Positions 44,581-56,067 of a stretch of 64,000 bases of DNA are shown piece by piece. The stretch covers positions 2,680,501 through 2,744,500 of the forward strand of contig JALJCS010000039.1 in NCBI GenBank assembly GCA_023055355.1, in the 5' to 3' direction. How positions within the stretch are numbered: position 1 is the stretch's first letter; each line of letters opens with the position of its first letter. The DNA comes from Agelaius tricolor. Lineage: Eukaryota > Chordata > Aves > Passeriformes > Icteridae. The position numbers were made by a program, and so were the translations under genes. Under the pieces are notes generated by a model, which saw nothing but the letters and a program-made list of their open reading frames with translations, did not search any database and was not told the DNA's origin.

Positions 44581-46018
44581 GGGGAGGTCACTCCGCCCCG
44601 GCCCCCCTCACAGTTCCCCCCAGAGCAGTCCAACCCTGCTCGTGCACAGCGGGGTCCCCTGTCCCCCCGGCTCCCCCCACCCCCGGCGCCGCAGCCTCCC
44701 CCAGAGGATGTTCCACGAGATCGACCCCAGAGCCTGACACGGGGATGGGGGCCGGGGCCCTGGGGGTGGCACAGGGGGACAGGGACCCTCCGGCAGCGTC
44801 CCCGTGTCCCCCAGGGCCAGAGCCTGGGCCAGGGCTCCTTCACCCTGGTACCAACGAGGCCTTGAGAGCGCTGAAAAAATCCCCAGCAAGGGAGCAGCAA
44901 AAACCAGATTTAATATTAAGCAACAGCAGCACAAAGTTCCTTGGCAAGAGTCACTCTGCTCCTGACTGGACACTTCAGGCACACCAAGGAAACAAAGGAA
45001 CAACAAAAACAAACCAAATCCAGGCAATCAAACCAGAAATGAACCGAGAACTGTTCCTGTGCATGTGTGTGACACAAGGACAGTGAGGGGAAGGATAAAA
45101 GGAATACAGCCCAATGGTTTAACAGAGCTCAAACTTAACAAGACTTAACTGTAACTGATAGCTTAAATGTCACAAGTTAGGAAAAAAGAGCAGCTAACAG
45201 TATTTAACCTAACGTATAACCTATGACTCTGCAATTTAACAGAGGAATAACACTTAACAGTATTTAACTTAGCCTAACAACTTACATTAAAATAACAACT
45301 TAGCAGAAGAAAAACTCTCAGGAGCATATAACTTAGCTCATACCTCATGACTGAACATTTCGTACAGGCCTGACTGACTCAGCTATCCAAGGCACTCAAA
45401 GCCCTCAAAGAGCAGCATTTCTGCCACATTTCCCCAGCACAGGCGCTCCTGTGTGCACACAGACACAAAGAGTCAGTGCAAGGCACCTGGGAGAAATTCC
45501 CCTGAGGGCAGGAAATGTTCCCTGTGGATCCTTTGGCATCTCCCTAGCGGGTGAAGGGTTGAGCCTGGAGGAGTGGGGGGATCGGCCCAGGCTCCGTCGT
45601 TGTTGGGGATCCCCGAGTGCAGCAAACGGGAGAGTTCCCGGCTGGGAGAGGCCCCACTCAGAGGGAGTCGCTGGCCCAGGAGAGCTCCAAGGGCTCCTTT
45701 TGGAGCGCTGTTTGCAGGGCCCCAAGAGAGGGGCTTCAGTCCCAGCAATGGCTCATCCTGGCCACACTTGGCATCAACCGCTTTCTTTGGCAGTGTGAGA
45801 ACAGGGATGTTGTACCACTGAGGGAACAAAAGCAGTTCCCAGGGCTGCTCCTACAGAAAGCAGGAGCTGGTTGGGCAGCAGCAGTGCCTGGAGCAGACAG
45901 TGTTTGTGATGAGCTGCAGAAGAGCTGAGCCCAGGGGCTGTTGGCCAAGGCCGAGCCCCAAGGAGCATTTCTCAGCTGGCAGGGTGGCCTGAGAAGGGGA
46001 GGGGGGAATTCAGCAGCA
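44581..46018. other. non-coding duplicated sequence with 60 bp array
   Basis: Copy of 13400-14834. The AT-rich 60 bp array is at 45110-45350. Confidence 0.6.
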
Positions 46019-46019
46019 C

Positions 46020-46660
46020 AGGGCCCATGGAACCAAGGCACCATTGGTACACTGTGGGGCCCTGTGAGACCAAGGGACCATTGTGACACTGTGGGGCCTG
46101 ATGGAATCATGGAGAGCACTGTGACATTGCTGGGCCTCATGGAACCAAGGGGACCATGCTGATGCTGTGTGGCTCCATGGAATGCAGGGATCATTGTGAC
46201 ACTGAGAGGCCGCATCAAACCAAGGGTCCATTGTGACACAATGGGGCCTCACTCATGGAGCCAAAGGTCCAGTGTGACATTGTGGGGTCTCATGTCATCA
46301 GTGGACCACTGTGATACTGTGGAGCCAAAGGAGACCATTGTGACACTGCAGGGCTGCATGGAACCAAAGCTCCAGGGTGACACAGAGGGGCCTCCTGTCA
46401 TCAATGGTTCATTGCGACACTGTGGAGCCAAACGAGACCATTGTGACACTGCAAACCCCCAGGGTCCAAAGGTCCATTGTGACATTGCAGGGATCATGGA
46501 ACAGAGGAGTCATGTGACACTGTGGGGCCTGGGGAACCACTGAGACCATTGTGACACTGCAAGGCCTCATGGAATAAGTGGGGCCGTTGTGACACTGCGA
46601 GGCCTTATGGAACCTAGGGGCCATTGTGACACTGCAGGGCCCCATAAAACCAAGAAAACT
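46020..46660 (+). repeat. 37-41 bp minisatellite array (E2)
   Basis: Same units as E1 14835-15370, with three or four additional units at the right end. Confidence 0.9.
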
Positions 46661-46689
46661 CAGAACGGGTCTGGCTTGGTCTCCCAGGG

Positions 46690-47260
46690 GCCACCTGATT
46701 AGTCCAGCTGACCTTGGAACGTTGAGGGTCTCTTCTCTTCTGCTAATAAAACAATGGGGCGCTGTAATTTCCTTCCTATGGGAAAGATCTTCATCTCCAG
46801 GTACCCATGGCCAGAACTGGGATTTTACTTCCAAATTTCCTTATATCCAGGGATTGTTCCAATAGGAATATTGCCAGGACAAGTCTGTCTTGCAGTGGTT
46901 TCACAAGGGTCACTTCCCATCTGTCCCCAAACCATTGGGGAAGGCTCCATGCTTTCCTTCCAATGGAAAAGAACTGTCCTCCTTCTCCAGGAGCCTATGG
47001 CCAAGATTGGGATTCCACCTCCAAAATTCCCATAATCCAAAGACTGCTCCCAGACAAAATCTGCCATTCCTGACAAATCTGGCTGGCCTTGGCCTAATGA
47101 GTCTCTCACCTGCCTTTCAAACATTTGGCTCTGTGCTTTCCTTCCTATGGAAAAGAACTGTCCTGCTCCTCCAGGCACCCACGGCCAGAATTGGGATTTC
47201 ACCTCCAACATTCCCTGTTGTGAAAGACTGGAGGAGATTGTTGGCTGGAAACATTTTATG
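46690..47260 (+). repeat. ~190 bp satellite, three units (E2)
   Basis: Units near 46771, 46955 and 47140 (184-185 bp), collinear with E1. Confidence 0.8.
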
Positions 47261-47759
47261 TGGGGGGGAGGAAGGGGCAGGTCCAGCCTTGCCCTGCCCT
47301 GGAACCCCAGCCCTGCCATGCCCTGGAACCCCAATCCCCCCAGAGCCTCTATCCCAGCCCAGCAGTGGCTGCCAGTCCCTGGCACAGCACAGGCAATGCT
47401 CCACAGCCACCTCTGCAGCCCCAGCCCAGCTCCTGAGGGACCAAATGAGCCCAAGCCCCACCTGGGGGAAGGGCCCAGCAAGACCAAGGGGTATTGAAGG
47501 CTGACCACAAGGCAAGCACAAATATTTAACATACTACTCTTGGAATTTCGATCTGAACAGTGCTGGACTCCAGGAGTTGGAAGCTCTGTGTGTGTGCCTC
47601 TCTGTATCTTTTTTGTCTTTCTCTCTTTCTGTGTCTTCTTCTTCTGTTTCTGTGCTCCTGCAAATGTTGAGTAACTTAAAATTGAACGGGCTTAGAGTTT
47701 GTGAAATTGAATGGGCCAAGGCAATGCTTTGAGAAGTGTTTTTTTGTTGATTGAATATC

Positions 47760-49293
47760 TGTCGTAGTTTGACATGAGAAGAATTTTTAAATGTAATGGA
47801 AAACTTCTTGTGTTACTGACAATCTGTTAAACCACTAAGATACTGAACACGCCTCTGTGAAACACATATGCTAAAGATGAAAAAACCCAGGAACCTCCTC
47901 TTTCTTTTCCAGTCAACAAAGAAGCAGCGGGCCCTGGCCCTGGCCCCCATCTCAACCAAACCAAACCAAACCAAACCAAACCAAACCAAACCAAACCAAA
48001 CCAAACCAAGCAACCCTGCCATGGGCTGAGCCCCTTTCCCCCTCCCCAGGCTGCCCCCTCCATTGGTCCCATTCTGACCAAACCAAACCCCAACAACTCC
48101 CAAACAGGAAAACAAAAGCGGCTACAAAACCCCAACCAGAACAAAGCCAGCCACAGCTATTAAAATCTTACCATCAAGTCCCCGTCCTGCAACACAACTC
48201 AAACCAAAAACCCCTACAACCTACAACGCACACAAAATAACCCTACAACTAAAATTAAACATAAAAACCCCAAAACCAGCCATAAAACCAATTTTACACA
48301 ACCCAACCACAAATTCCACCACAAGTTACCAGTGGGTCAAGTGTTAACCCTTTCAATACCTCAATCTTCCCTCGAGTAAAAAAAAAAAAACCCAAAATAT
48401 AAGCATATAAATACCCATAAAACCATCAAAGTCAGTAAAGAAGAATCCAAATCTAATTAAAAAAGAAGGAAAATATCTTAATTTTAAAATAAAAATCTTG
48501 TTGTAAACTATAAAGAGAAAACTCTTTTTCTTTATAACACATAAAATTATAAAAAAAGAAAAATATTCAAAATAATATCAAACAAAAACCTGCATACTAA
48601 AATAAACAACTTTTAAAAAAACTATAACTTCATAAAAAGTTTAAACAGAAAAAAAAGTAATCCACTAGCCCCTAGAGAAGATCTCTATTCCCAGAGATAA
48701 AAATAATTTGTAAAGTAAATAACAAAAAAATTACCTTTAAAGAATTCATCTTTAAAACAATACCCCATAAGTTGACTTGGCCCATCAACAAGCTGTAAAA
48801 CAGCTTGTAGCACAAAAACCAACTTCAGAATAACAAAGTTCCCCAGGCAACTGTGATCCATGAAAAAATTAAGAACCACAAATTCCTATTTTTTCCCCTT
48901 TGTAAAAAAATCTCCATAACCTTAACAAGAAAAACTTCTCTCCCTAAGTCAACTAAAAAAAGACTATTCTAGAAATAGTAAACGAACTAGAAATTTTAAG
49001 TTTACTTACTTTACATTGTCAGTAAAAAGAAAAAGTTGTAAAGAAAAATAAAGTGTTCTAAAGAGTTTATTTTAATTCTTACTACTTTTTTTTCTTTTCG
49101 TTACTTTTAATAAAACTTTCGTTATACCCTTTTAGAATTTTAATCCTACTTTACCTTTCTGCTAATCCTATCTCACAACAAAATAAATGCATAAATATGT
49201 AACCGACACTAAAACCCACCACATTCATAAATACTTTAATTAAGAAATCTCAACATTAGAAGAAAATTTAAATTAAAAAACCAAAACAGCTAC
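47760..49293 (+). mobile_element. 1.53 kb G-depleted insertion, candidate LTR element
   Basis: Starts TGTCGTAGTTTGACATG and is absent from the sister copy E1. Flanks aatatc (47754-47759) and aatgtc (49294-49299) fit a 6 bp target duplication of the single aatgtc at 16453-16458. In 48181-48660 I count 30 G in 480 bases (about 6 percent); in the first 120 of these, 42 C against 4 G. No coding frame. The start TG and 6 bp duplication suggest an LTR element; the family is unknown. Confidence 0.6.
47954..48009 (+). repeat. (CAAAC)n microsatellite
   Basis: About 11 pentamer repeats inside the G-poor insertion. They make the artificial frames around 47813-48144. Confidence 0.95.
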
Positions 49294-50870
49294 AATGTCA
49301 TAAAAAACCCTTTCCCACAATTTCTCTGATTTTCTAAAGTCACCAGTAAAGGCTGTTTAGTTCTTTTGAGCTCCTGAGAATCTCTTGTTGGCATTTCTCC
49401 AGGGAGTCCAACTCAGAGGACACAAACAACTGTAATTCCTTTTAAATGTCTCCTTGAGGGAGTTGTTTGGGGGATGGGAGTCAGGGCTTGTCTGTGCTGC
49501 TTGGCCCAGCCCAGGCAGGGCTTTCCCAGCCACATTCCACACTCCATTGCCCAGCTGGAGCCGCTGGTGCCTCTGAGTTGTGCTGCCCCAGCCCCAGGGA
49601 CGCTCTCCTTGTCTGCCCATTCCCCCACGGTCTCTGGGCAGGGATGGCCTCAGTGGGGGCTGCTGACATCCTCAGCAACTTGGAGGCTGCTGCTGAATTT
49701 CCCTGCTCCAGAGGCTTGTTCAGCCTTCAGCTCTTCAGTGCAGGAATTCAGTGGCCCAGGGCTCATTAACATTCAGAACACCTGAACAAGCCAAGCCTCT
49801 GGGAATAATTTGATTTCAATTTTCAAATCATTTGTGGCTAATTAGACAGATTTCAGTAGTGCATTCAAACTGAATGGATTCTTTTTAAAAAGACAGTGAG
49901 AAAACATTTTTTAGGTCCTGTTTAGGGTTTTTTTCCTGTTAATGCAATGATATGTTCAATCTCCAATTGACATTGAATCCAATCACCTCCTCATGCAGTT
50001 TGAATGGATATGAAAATCAAGACCCTTCATGGCTGACAATCAATCAGACTCTGTCTCTACCCCCAGCCCACCATTTCCCCCATCCAAGCCCTGGCACTCA
50101 GAGCAGCCTTGTGCAAATCTGAGCTCCCTCCAGCCCAGGCTGCACCTGCAGCTTTCAGCTCCTTGGCTCCAACTCCCACCTGCTTTCCTTGCAGAAGGGG
50201 CTGCCCGAGACACAGAGGGATGTTCATTTCTTGTCAGCCAACAAAGCCAAGGGAAGGAACTGCTCCATTAAATGCAAAAGTCATTCTTCTCCCTGGCTCT
50301 GCCCTGCCCCTGATCCCCCCCATTCCTTCATCCCTGCATTGCCAGGGACTCTCTGGGACAAGGGAGCTCTGCTCTGGCTATGGAGGGAGGTCCAAGTGCA
50401 GCCACTGGAGTGGGAACCACAACTCATCAGGCTTGTGTCCTTTGAAGGACCCAGAACTGGTGAGACTCAGCAGCACAGAAAGTTTCTCTTCATGGCCAAC
50501 AGACCATACTTGAACAGGACACAGTTTAATAACAATTACTCTCTTCCCTGAGCTATGTGCAACATCCCAGCAGCATCTGATGAGTTCAACCATCCAGAAG
50601 TGATTTCCATAATAAAATTAATTTCAGACAAATGTTGTTCTGAGATAGATATAAGCACAATTTAGTTCTTGTATCAGGATGCTCATCCTGGAGTAGGCGA
50701 TACAGCTCCAACAATTCCTGATTTGCAAAGCTGTCAGTGGTGGATGGAGAAGGGAGGTCAGGCTGCTTTTGGTGCTGAGGAAATGCTGAAACCAGCCTGA
50801 CTCATTTCATCTCCTCCTGTCCTGGCTGAACTCCCCTCTTTCCCCTTCCACCCATTGGCTTTTGTCTCCC
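49294..50870. other. E2 right flank, no gene seen
   Basis: Partly matches E1 16480-17030 (e.g. GAGTCCAACTCAGAGGACAC, AACCACAACTCATCAGG) and 18950-19330, so E1 and E2 differ by deletions here. No coding evidence. Confidence 0.5.
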
Positions 50871-50879
50871 ACCAGGCCC

Positions 50880-51080
50880 CTGGTGAAGAGCCTGGCTCTG
50901 TGTTCTCCATCCCCTCCTCACTGGCACTGCCAGGCTGGGATGAGGAGCCCCTCAGCCTTCCCTGCTCCGGGCTGGACAAGCCCAGCTCCCTCAGCCTCTG
51001 CTCACAGCCCAGGGGCTCCAGCCCCACCTTGGAGGCCCTTCCCAGACCCTGCTCCAGCTGCCAGACATCTTTCCTGCCCT
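50880..51080 (-). mobile_element. CR1-like fragment, minus strand
   Basis: The reverse complement carries GAGGCTGAGGGAGCTGGGC, then a GGCTGAGGGGCTCCTC stretch similar to the CR1 3' part. Short and diverged. Confidence 0.45.
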
Positions 51081-51129
51081 GGGCAACCCAAACCAGGCCA
51101 CAGTGACCTGGATAATCCCCGTCCTTGAT

Positions 51130-51539
51130 GTCCTGGTCACACAGCCCTGGCCCCTTGTCCCCATGTCAGGCTCTGGGGTGGATCCTGTGGAACATCCTTT
51201 GGTGGAGGCTGTGGCTCCAGGTGGGCCGGGGGGATCCCGGGGGACAGGGACCCCGCTGGGCATGGACAGCATTGGACTTGTTGGGAGAAACTGTGAGGGG
51301 GAGCTGGGGCAGAGTGACCAACCCAGTGACCTGACACAGCCCTGCTGGGATGGCACACACCCCTCTGGGATGTCACACACCCCTCTGGGATGTCACACAG
51401 CCCCTCTGGGATGCCACAGCCCATTCTCTAATGTCACACAGCTGGTCTCTGATGTCACAGAGGCAGTCTATGATGTCATAGATGATCAATGACATCACAT
51501 AACCCACTCTCTGATGTCATAGCCCACTCTATCATCTCA
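51130..51539 (-). repeat. inverted end of the TGACATCA array and its GC-rich flank
   Basis: 51160-51310 is a diverged reverse complement of 44590-44750. 51340-51539 has TGATGTCA and TGGGATGTCACAC units, the complement of the array at 43970. Confidence 0.7.
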
Positions 51540-52005
51540 TGTTACCAGATGATCAATTGTCTCCACCAGCTGAGCTGACACCTGGAGCTTGTTCTCCACA
51601 TCCCCAGGCCTATGGAAACCACACAAGGCCCATTGTGTGAGAAGGGGAACTGGAAGTTCAGCAGCCTCAGGGTCCTGCCAGCTCAGCCAGACCCACTGGA
51701 ACATTGGGGTCCACGACCACCAGGGACCACCAGAGAGACCCCCAGGACAGTAGAACACATGGGTAAAGGGGAGGGGAAATACCTTAATTATTTTGGGGAA
51801 ATGATTATCATATGCATGTTTAGTCCAGGACAATCAATGAATATGTGAGCAAAATACAGAAAATAAACAGAAACTTTCCTGTACTCAGCCTGCACGGCTT
51901 TGAGAGGAGCTCTCCCCCGTGCATCCAGCTGAATAAAGAATGCTGCTTCTTAATGCTACATTGGGGCTAAAAAGAGTTTTCTGGTTTACCGAATCTTTGG
52001 TAACA
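51540..52005 (+). mobile_element. solo LTR (466 bp)
   Basis: Begins TGTTACCAGATG and ends CTTTGGTAACA, giving 7 bp terminal inverted repeats TGTTACC/GGTAACA. AATAAA at 51932. No clear target-site duplication. The sequence style is that of an avian ERV LTR; the family is not named. Confidence 0.75.
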
Positions 52006-53735
52006 CTCCCACTGCCAAGGAAAGCTGTCTGCTGCTGTTCACAGACAGAGAAGGGCTGGGGGCAGATGTGGGGCTCAGAGGCTGCCTGGGGCACAGTGAC
52101 CATGAAATAATCAAGTTTTCAATGTTCTGTGAAAAAAGGAAAGGCAGCAACAAAACTTCTACACTGGAATTAGGAAGGGCAGACTTTGGCCTGTTCAGGA
52201 TGCTGATTTGGGTTAGTACCAAATCAGGTACTGATTTTTTAAGGGAAACAGCCCTTAAAAACAAATGGGTTCCAGGAAGAATGAACGCATTTCAAGAAAG
52301 TAATCTTAAGGGGGAAGGAGCTGCCTGTCCCAGTGTGGCAAAAGATGAGCTAGTGAGGAAAATGACTGGCCTGGCTGCCCATGGAGCTTTTGTGGGAAAA
52401 GGGGAAAATGGACTGACAACTCAGGAAGTGTTTAAGGATGTCATTAGGTTATGCAGAAAAAAAAGTTGATACTTGAAAACTCAGTCAGAACTTAACCTTT
52501 CAGCTTCTGTAATAAAATAAAAATTTTTTAAAAAAAAAATTATAGCAAAAGGAGGGAGAAGCAGAACCTCTACTCTTCATTGGATGCAGTGGGGAATGTA
52601 GTAACTAAAGATAAGGAAAAGGCTGAGCTACTTAACACCTTGTTTGTCTCAATTTTCAATAGTAGGACAGGCTGTCCTCAGGACAAGTGTTCTCCTGAGC
52701 TGGTAGATGGGCACAGGGAGCAGAACAGCCCCCTGGAATCCAGGAGGAAACAGCTGCTGACCTGCTGAGCCACTCAGGTGCTCACAGGTGTATGGGATCA
52801 GATGGGATCCATCCCAGGGGGATGAGGGAGCTGTGGATGAGCTCCCCAGGCTGCTCTCCATCATTTACCATCAGTCCTGGCTCAGCAGGGAGGTCCCAGA
52901 GCACTGGAGGTGCCAGTGTGAGCCCATCCCCAGGAAGGGCTGGAAGGAGGAGCTGGGGAACTCCAGGCCTGTCAGCCTGACCTGGGTGCCCGGCAAGGTT
53001 ATGGAACAGATCACCTTGAGTGCCATCACAGGGCACCCACAGGATGGCCCAGGGATCAGAGCCAGCCAGCTCAGTGGATTTAGGGGTGGCAGGTCCTGCC
53101 TGGCCAACCTGGTCTCCCTTTATGCCCAGGTGACCCACCTGTGGGTGTGGGAAAGGCTGTGGATGTTGTGTGCCTGGACTCCAGCAGAGCCTTTGACTCT
53201 GTCTCTCACAGCATTCCTTGGAAAAGCTGCAGCCCACAGCTTGGGCAGGTTCCCCCCTCACTGGGAGATTTAAGAGCTGGCTGGAGGCTGGGCCCAGAGA
53301 GTGGTGGGGATGGTGCTGCACCCAGCTGGTGTCCAGGCGCTGGTGCTGTCCCCAGGGATCTGTGCTGGGCCCAGTCCTGTTTAATATCTTCACAGATGGT
53401 CTGGGTGAGGGGATCGAGTCCAGCATTCACAAATTGCAGATGGCACCAAGCTGGGTGTGAGTGTGGATCTGCTGGAGGGCAGGACAAGCAGACCCAGCCT
53501 TAAGCTGCAGCAGGGGAGGCTCAGGCTGGACAATAGGAAGGAGTTCTTCACAGAAAGGGTGAGTGGGAACTGGAATGGGCTGGCCAGGGGGGAGGTGGCA
53601 GAGTCACTGTCCCTCTCCAGTGGCACTCAGTGGCATGGTCTGGGTGACAAGGCAGTATCAGGGCATTGGTTGGACTTGATGATCCCAAAGGTCATTTCCA
53701 GCCTATTTGATTCTGTCATTCTCTGATGATTGGGA
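52006..53735 (+). mobile_element. CR1-type LINE, degenerate ORF2 and 3' end
   Basis: Frame-broken ORF2: end of the endonuclease (52060-52210), linker (52210-52510), reverse transcriptase with NSRPVSLT and PGKVMEQI near 52960-53000, DSSRAFDSVSH near 53175 and GSVLGPVLFNIF near 53355, then a tail ending TTGATTCTGTCATTCTCTG. Many stops and shifts; inactive. Most complete CR1 in the window. The 3' end abuts the block C minisatellite. Confidence 0.88.
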
Positions 53736-54480
53736 CACTCTGGGGCCATTGTGACACTGCAGGGCCTCGTGGAACTAAGAGGACCATGGTGGCACGGTGC
53801 AGCCCCACAGAACCAGGGCTCCATTGCTGTGCTGTGGGGCCAAAGGGACTCAGGGAGTGCCCTGTGACACTCTGGGTACTCATGGAACCACAGAGGCCAT
53901 TGTGACACTGCTGGGCCTTGTGTAACCAAGGGGTTTCACCATTTTGACACTGCAAAACCAAGGAGACCATTGGGAGACTGCAGGGCCCAGTGGAACCAAG
54001 GGGCCGTTCTGACACTGCGGGACCTCATGGCACCAAGGGGACACTGTGACACTGCAGGATCCTGTGTAACCAAGGGGCCATTGTGACACGATGGGGCCTC
54101 AAGGAATCTGGAAGAATGTTGTGACACTGTGTGGCCTTGTGGAAACAAGGAGTCCATTGTGACACTGAGGGGACTTTTGGAACCACAGAGACCATGGTGA
54201 CAGTGTGGGACCTCATGTGGCCGTGGGACCATTGTGACACCCTGGGGACCCATGGAACCAAGGGGCCACTGTGAAACTGCAGCACCAGCGAGAACATTGT
54301 GACACTGTGAAGCCCCATCGAACCAAGGAGTCCATTGTCACATTTTGGGACCCTATGGAACCAGGGAGACCATTGCTGCTCTGCATGGTCTCATGGAACC
54401 AAGGAGACCAGTGTGACAGTGCAGGGCCTGGTGTAACCAGGAAGCCATTGTGACACTGAGGGGCCCCATGGAACCAAGGA
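53736..54480 (+). repeat. 37-41 bp minisatellite array (block C)
   Basis: Collinear with 1-590 from 53887 on. The left part shows what is cut off at the window start. Confidence 0.9.
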
Positions 54481-54790
54481 CATCTTTGCAGATGTCACCA
54501 AGCTGGATGTGGGGTTTGATCTGAGAGAACATAAGAGTGGTCTGTACAGGGACCTTGACAGGCTGGATCCAGAGGATGAATCCAACAAGGTGAGGTTGAG
54601 CAAATCCAAGTGCCAGACCCTGATATTTGGCCCCAGTGCTACAGGCTGGGGACAGAGTGGCTGGAGAGCAGCCAGGCAGAAAGGGACCTGCAGGGACTGA
54701 TGGACAGCAGGCTGGACATGAGGCAGCAGTGTGCCCAGGTGGCCAAGAAGGCCAATGGCTCCTGGCCTGGATCAGGAATGGGTGTCCAGA
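54481..54790 (+). mobile_element. CR1 LINE fragment
   Basis: Copy of 591-905 at offset 53886. Confidence 0.8.
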
Positions 54791-55134
54791 AGGATCATAG
54801 CTGCTGTGCCACCATTGGCCTCCCCCAGCTCTGCACACCGACATTGCTGCTGCAGCTCCAGAGAAGGCAACAAAAGGGCATCTCTGCAGAAGACTCTGCT
54901 AGGAGATCCTATACTTCATTTAAAGCCACCAAGAGCACAGCCCCTCATTGACAAAGTCTGTGTCCACAGGGAAGGTGGAGAGAAACAAAATGAGAAATGG
55001 CCCAAACAATGACATTTATTTGTAGATAATAGGAAAAAACTAAAAAAAAAGAAAAAGAACTTCCAAAATGAAACCAACAAGAAGTATGAAAGATGAATTT
55101 TATTACAAGTGATATGCAGAAATTGGCCAGCAGT

Positions 55135-56067
55135 TTAATGTTTCTGAAAGCATCCAGTCATCAGTCTCCACACTGCAGCCTTGAGCTCCTGGTTCCTCAG
55201 GCTGTAGATGAGGGGGTTCAGGCCTGGAGGCACCACTGAGTACAGAACTGACAGGGCCAGATCCAGGGACGGAGAGGACATGGAGGGGGGCTTCAGGTGA
55301 GCAAACACTGCAGTGCTGAGGAACAGGGAGACCACGGCCAGGTGAGGGAGGCAGGTGGAAAAGGCTTTGTGCCGTCCCTGCTCAGAGGGAATCCTCAGCA
55401 CAGCCCTGAAGATCTGCACATAGGAGAAAACAATGAACACAAAACAGCCAAAACCAAAACAGGCACTAACAGCAAGAAGCCCAAGTTCCCTGAGGTGGGA
55501 TTTGGAGCAGGAGAGCTTGAGGATCTGAGGGATTTCACAGAAGAACTGGCCCAGGGCATTGCCATGGCACAGGGGCAGGGAAAATGTATTGGCTGTGTGC
55601 AGCAGTGAATAGAGAAAGGCACTGGCCCAGGCAGCTGCTGCCATGTGGGCACAAGCTCTGCTGCCCAGGAGGGTCCCGTAGTGCAGGGGTTTGCAGATGG
55701 ACACGTAGCGGTCGTAGCACATGACGGTCAGGAGGAAATATTCTGCTCCAAGGAAAAGCATAAAAAAAAAGAGCTGTGCAGCACATCCAGTGTAGGAGAT
55801 GTTCCTGGAGTCCCAGAGGGAATTGTGCATGGCTTTGGGGACAGTGGTGCAGATGGAGCCCAGGTCGCTGAGGGCCAGGTTGAGCAGGAAGAAGAACATG
55901 GGCATGTGCAGGTGGTGGCCGCAGGCTACGGCGCTGATGATGAGGCCGTTGCCCAGGAGGGCAGCCAGGGAGATGCCCAGCAAGAGGCAGAAGTGCAGGA
56001 GCTGCAGCTGCCGCGTGTCTGCCAATGCCAGCAGCAGGAAGTGCCTGATGCAGCTGCTGTTGGACAT
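55135..56067 (-). CDS. olfactory receptor, family 14-like, copy 3 (310 aa, intact)
   Basis: Full-length class II OR, collinear base for base with copy 1. Landmarks: Asn3, GN 39-40, PMFFF 56-60, Cys95, CYDRY 117-121, Cys177 in extracellular loop 2, KAFSTC 234-239, NPLIY 284-288. The frame is open for 84 codons further upstream, but that text is the GC-rich flank and crosses a splice acceptor (ttcttacag at about 56091), so MSNSS at 56067 is preferred. It differs from copy 1 mainly in outer TM3 (FFMLFLGAEYFLL against FFVFFTGAELSLL), plus a few TM6/loop changes (STAVFAHL against STAAIAHL). Poly(A) signal at 55099. Confidence 0.93.
   Translation of the reverse strand: MSNSSCIRHFLLLALADTRQLQLLHFCLLLGISLAALLGNGLIISAVACGHHLHMPMFFFLLNLALSDLGSICTTVPKAMHNSLWDSRNISYTGCAAQLFFFMLFLGAEYFLLTVMCYDRYVSICKPLHYGTLLGSRACAHMAAAAWASAFLYSLLHTANTFSLPLCHGNALGQFFCEIPQILKLSCSKSHLRELGLLAVSACFGFGCFVFIVFSYVQIFRAVLRIPSEQGRHKAFSTCLPHLAVVSLFLSTAVFAHLKPPSMSSPSLDLALSVLYSVVPPGLNPLIYSLRNQELKAAVWRLMTGCFQKH

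Noticed and set aside
47813..48144. Trp/Phe/Gly/Leu repeat frames on the minus strand
   Set aside because: Produced by the (CAAAC)n microsatellite.
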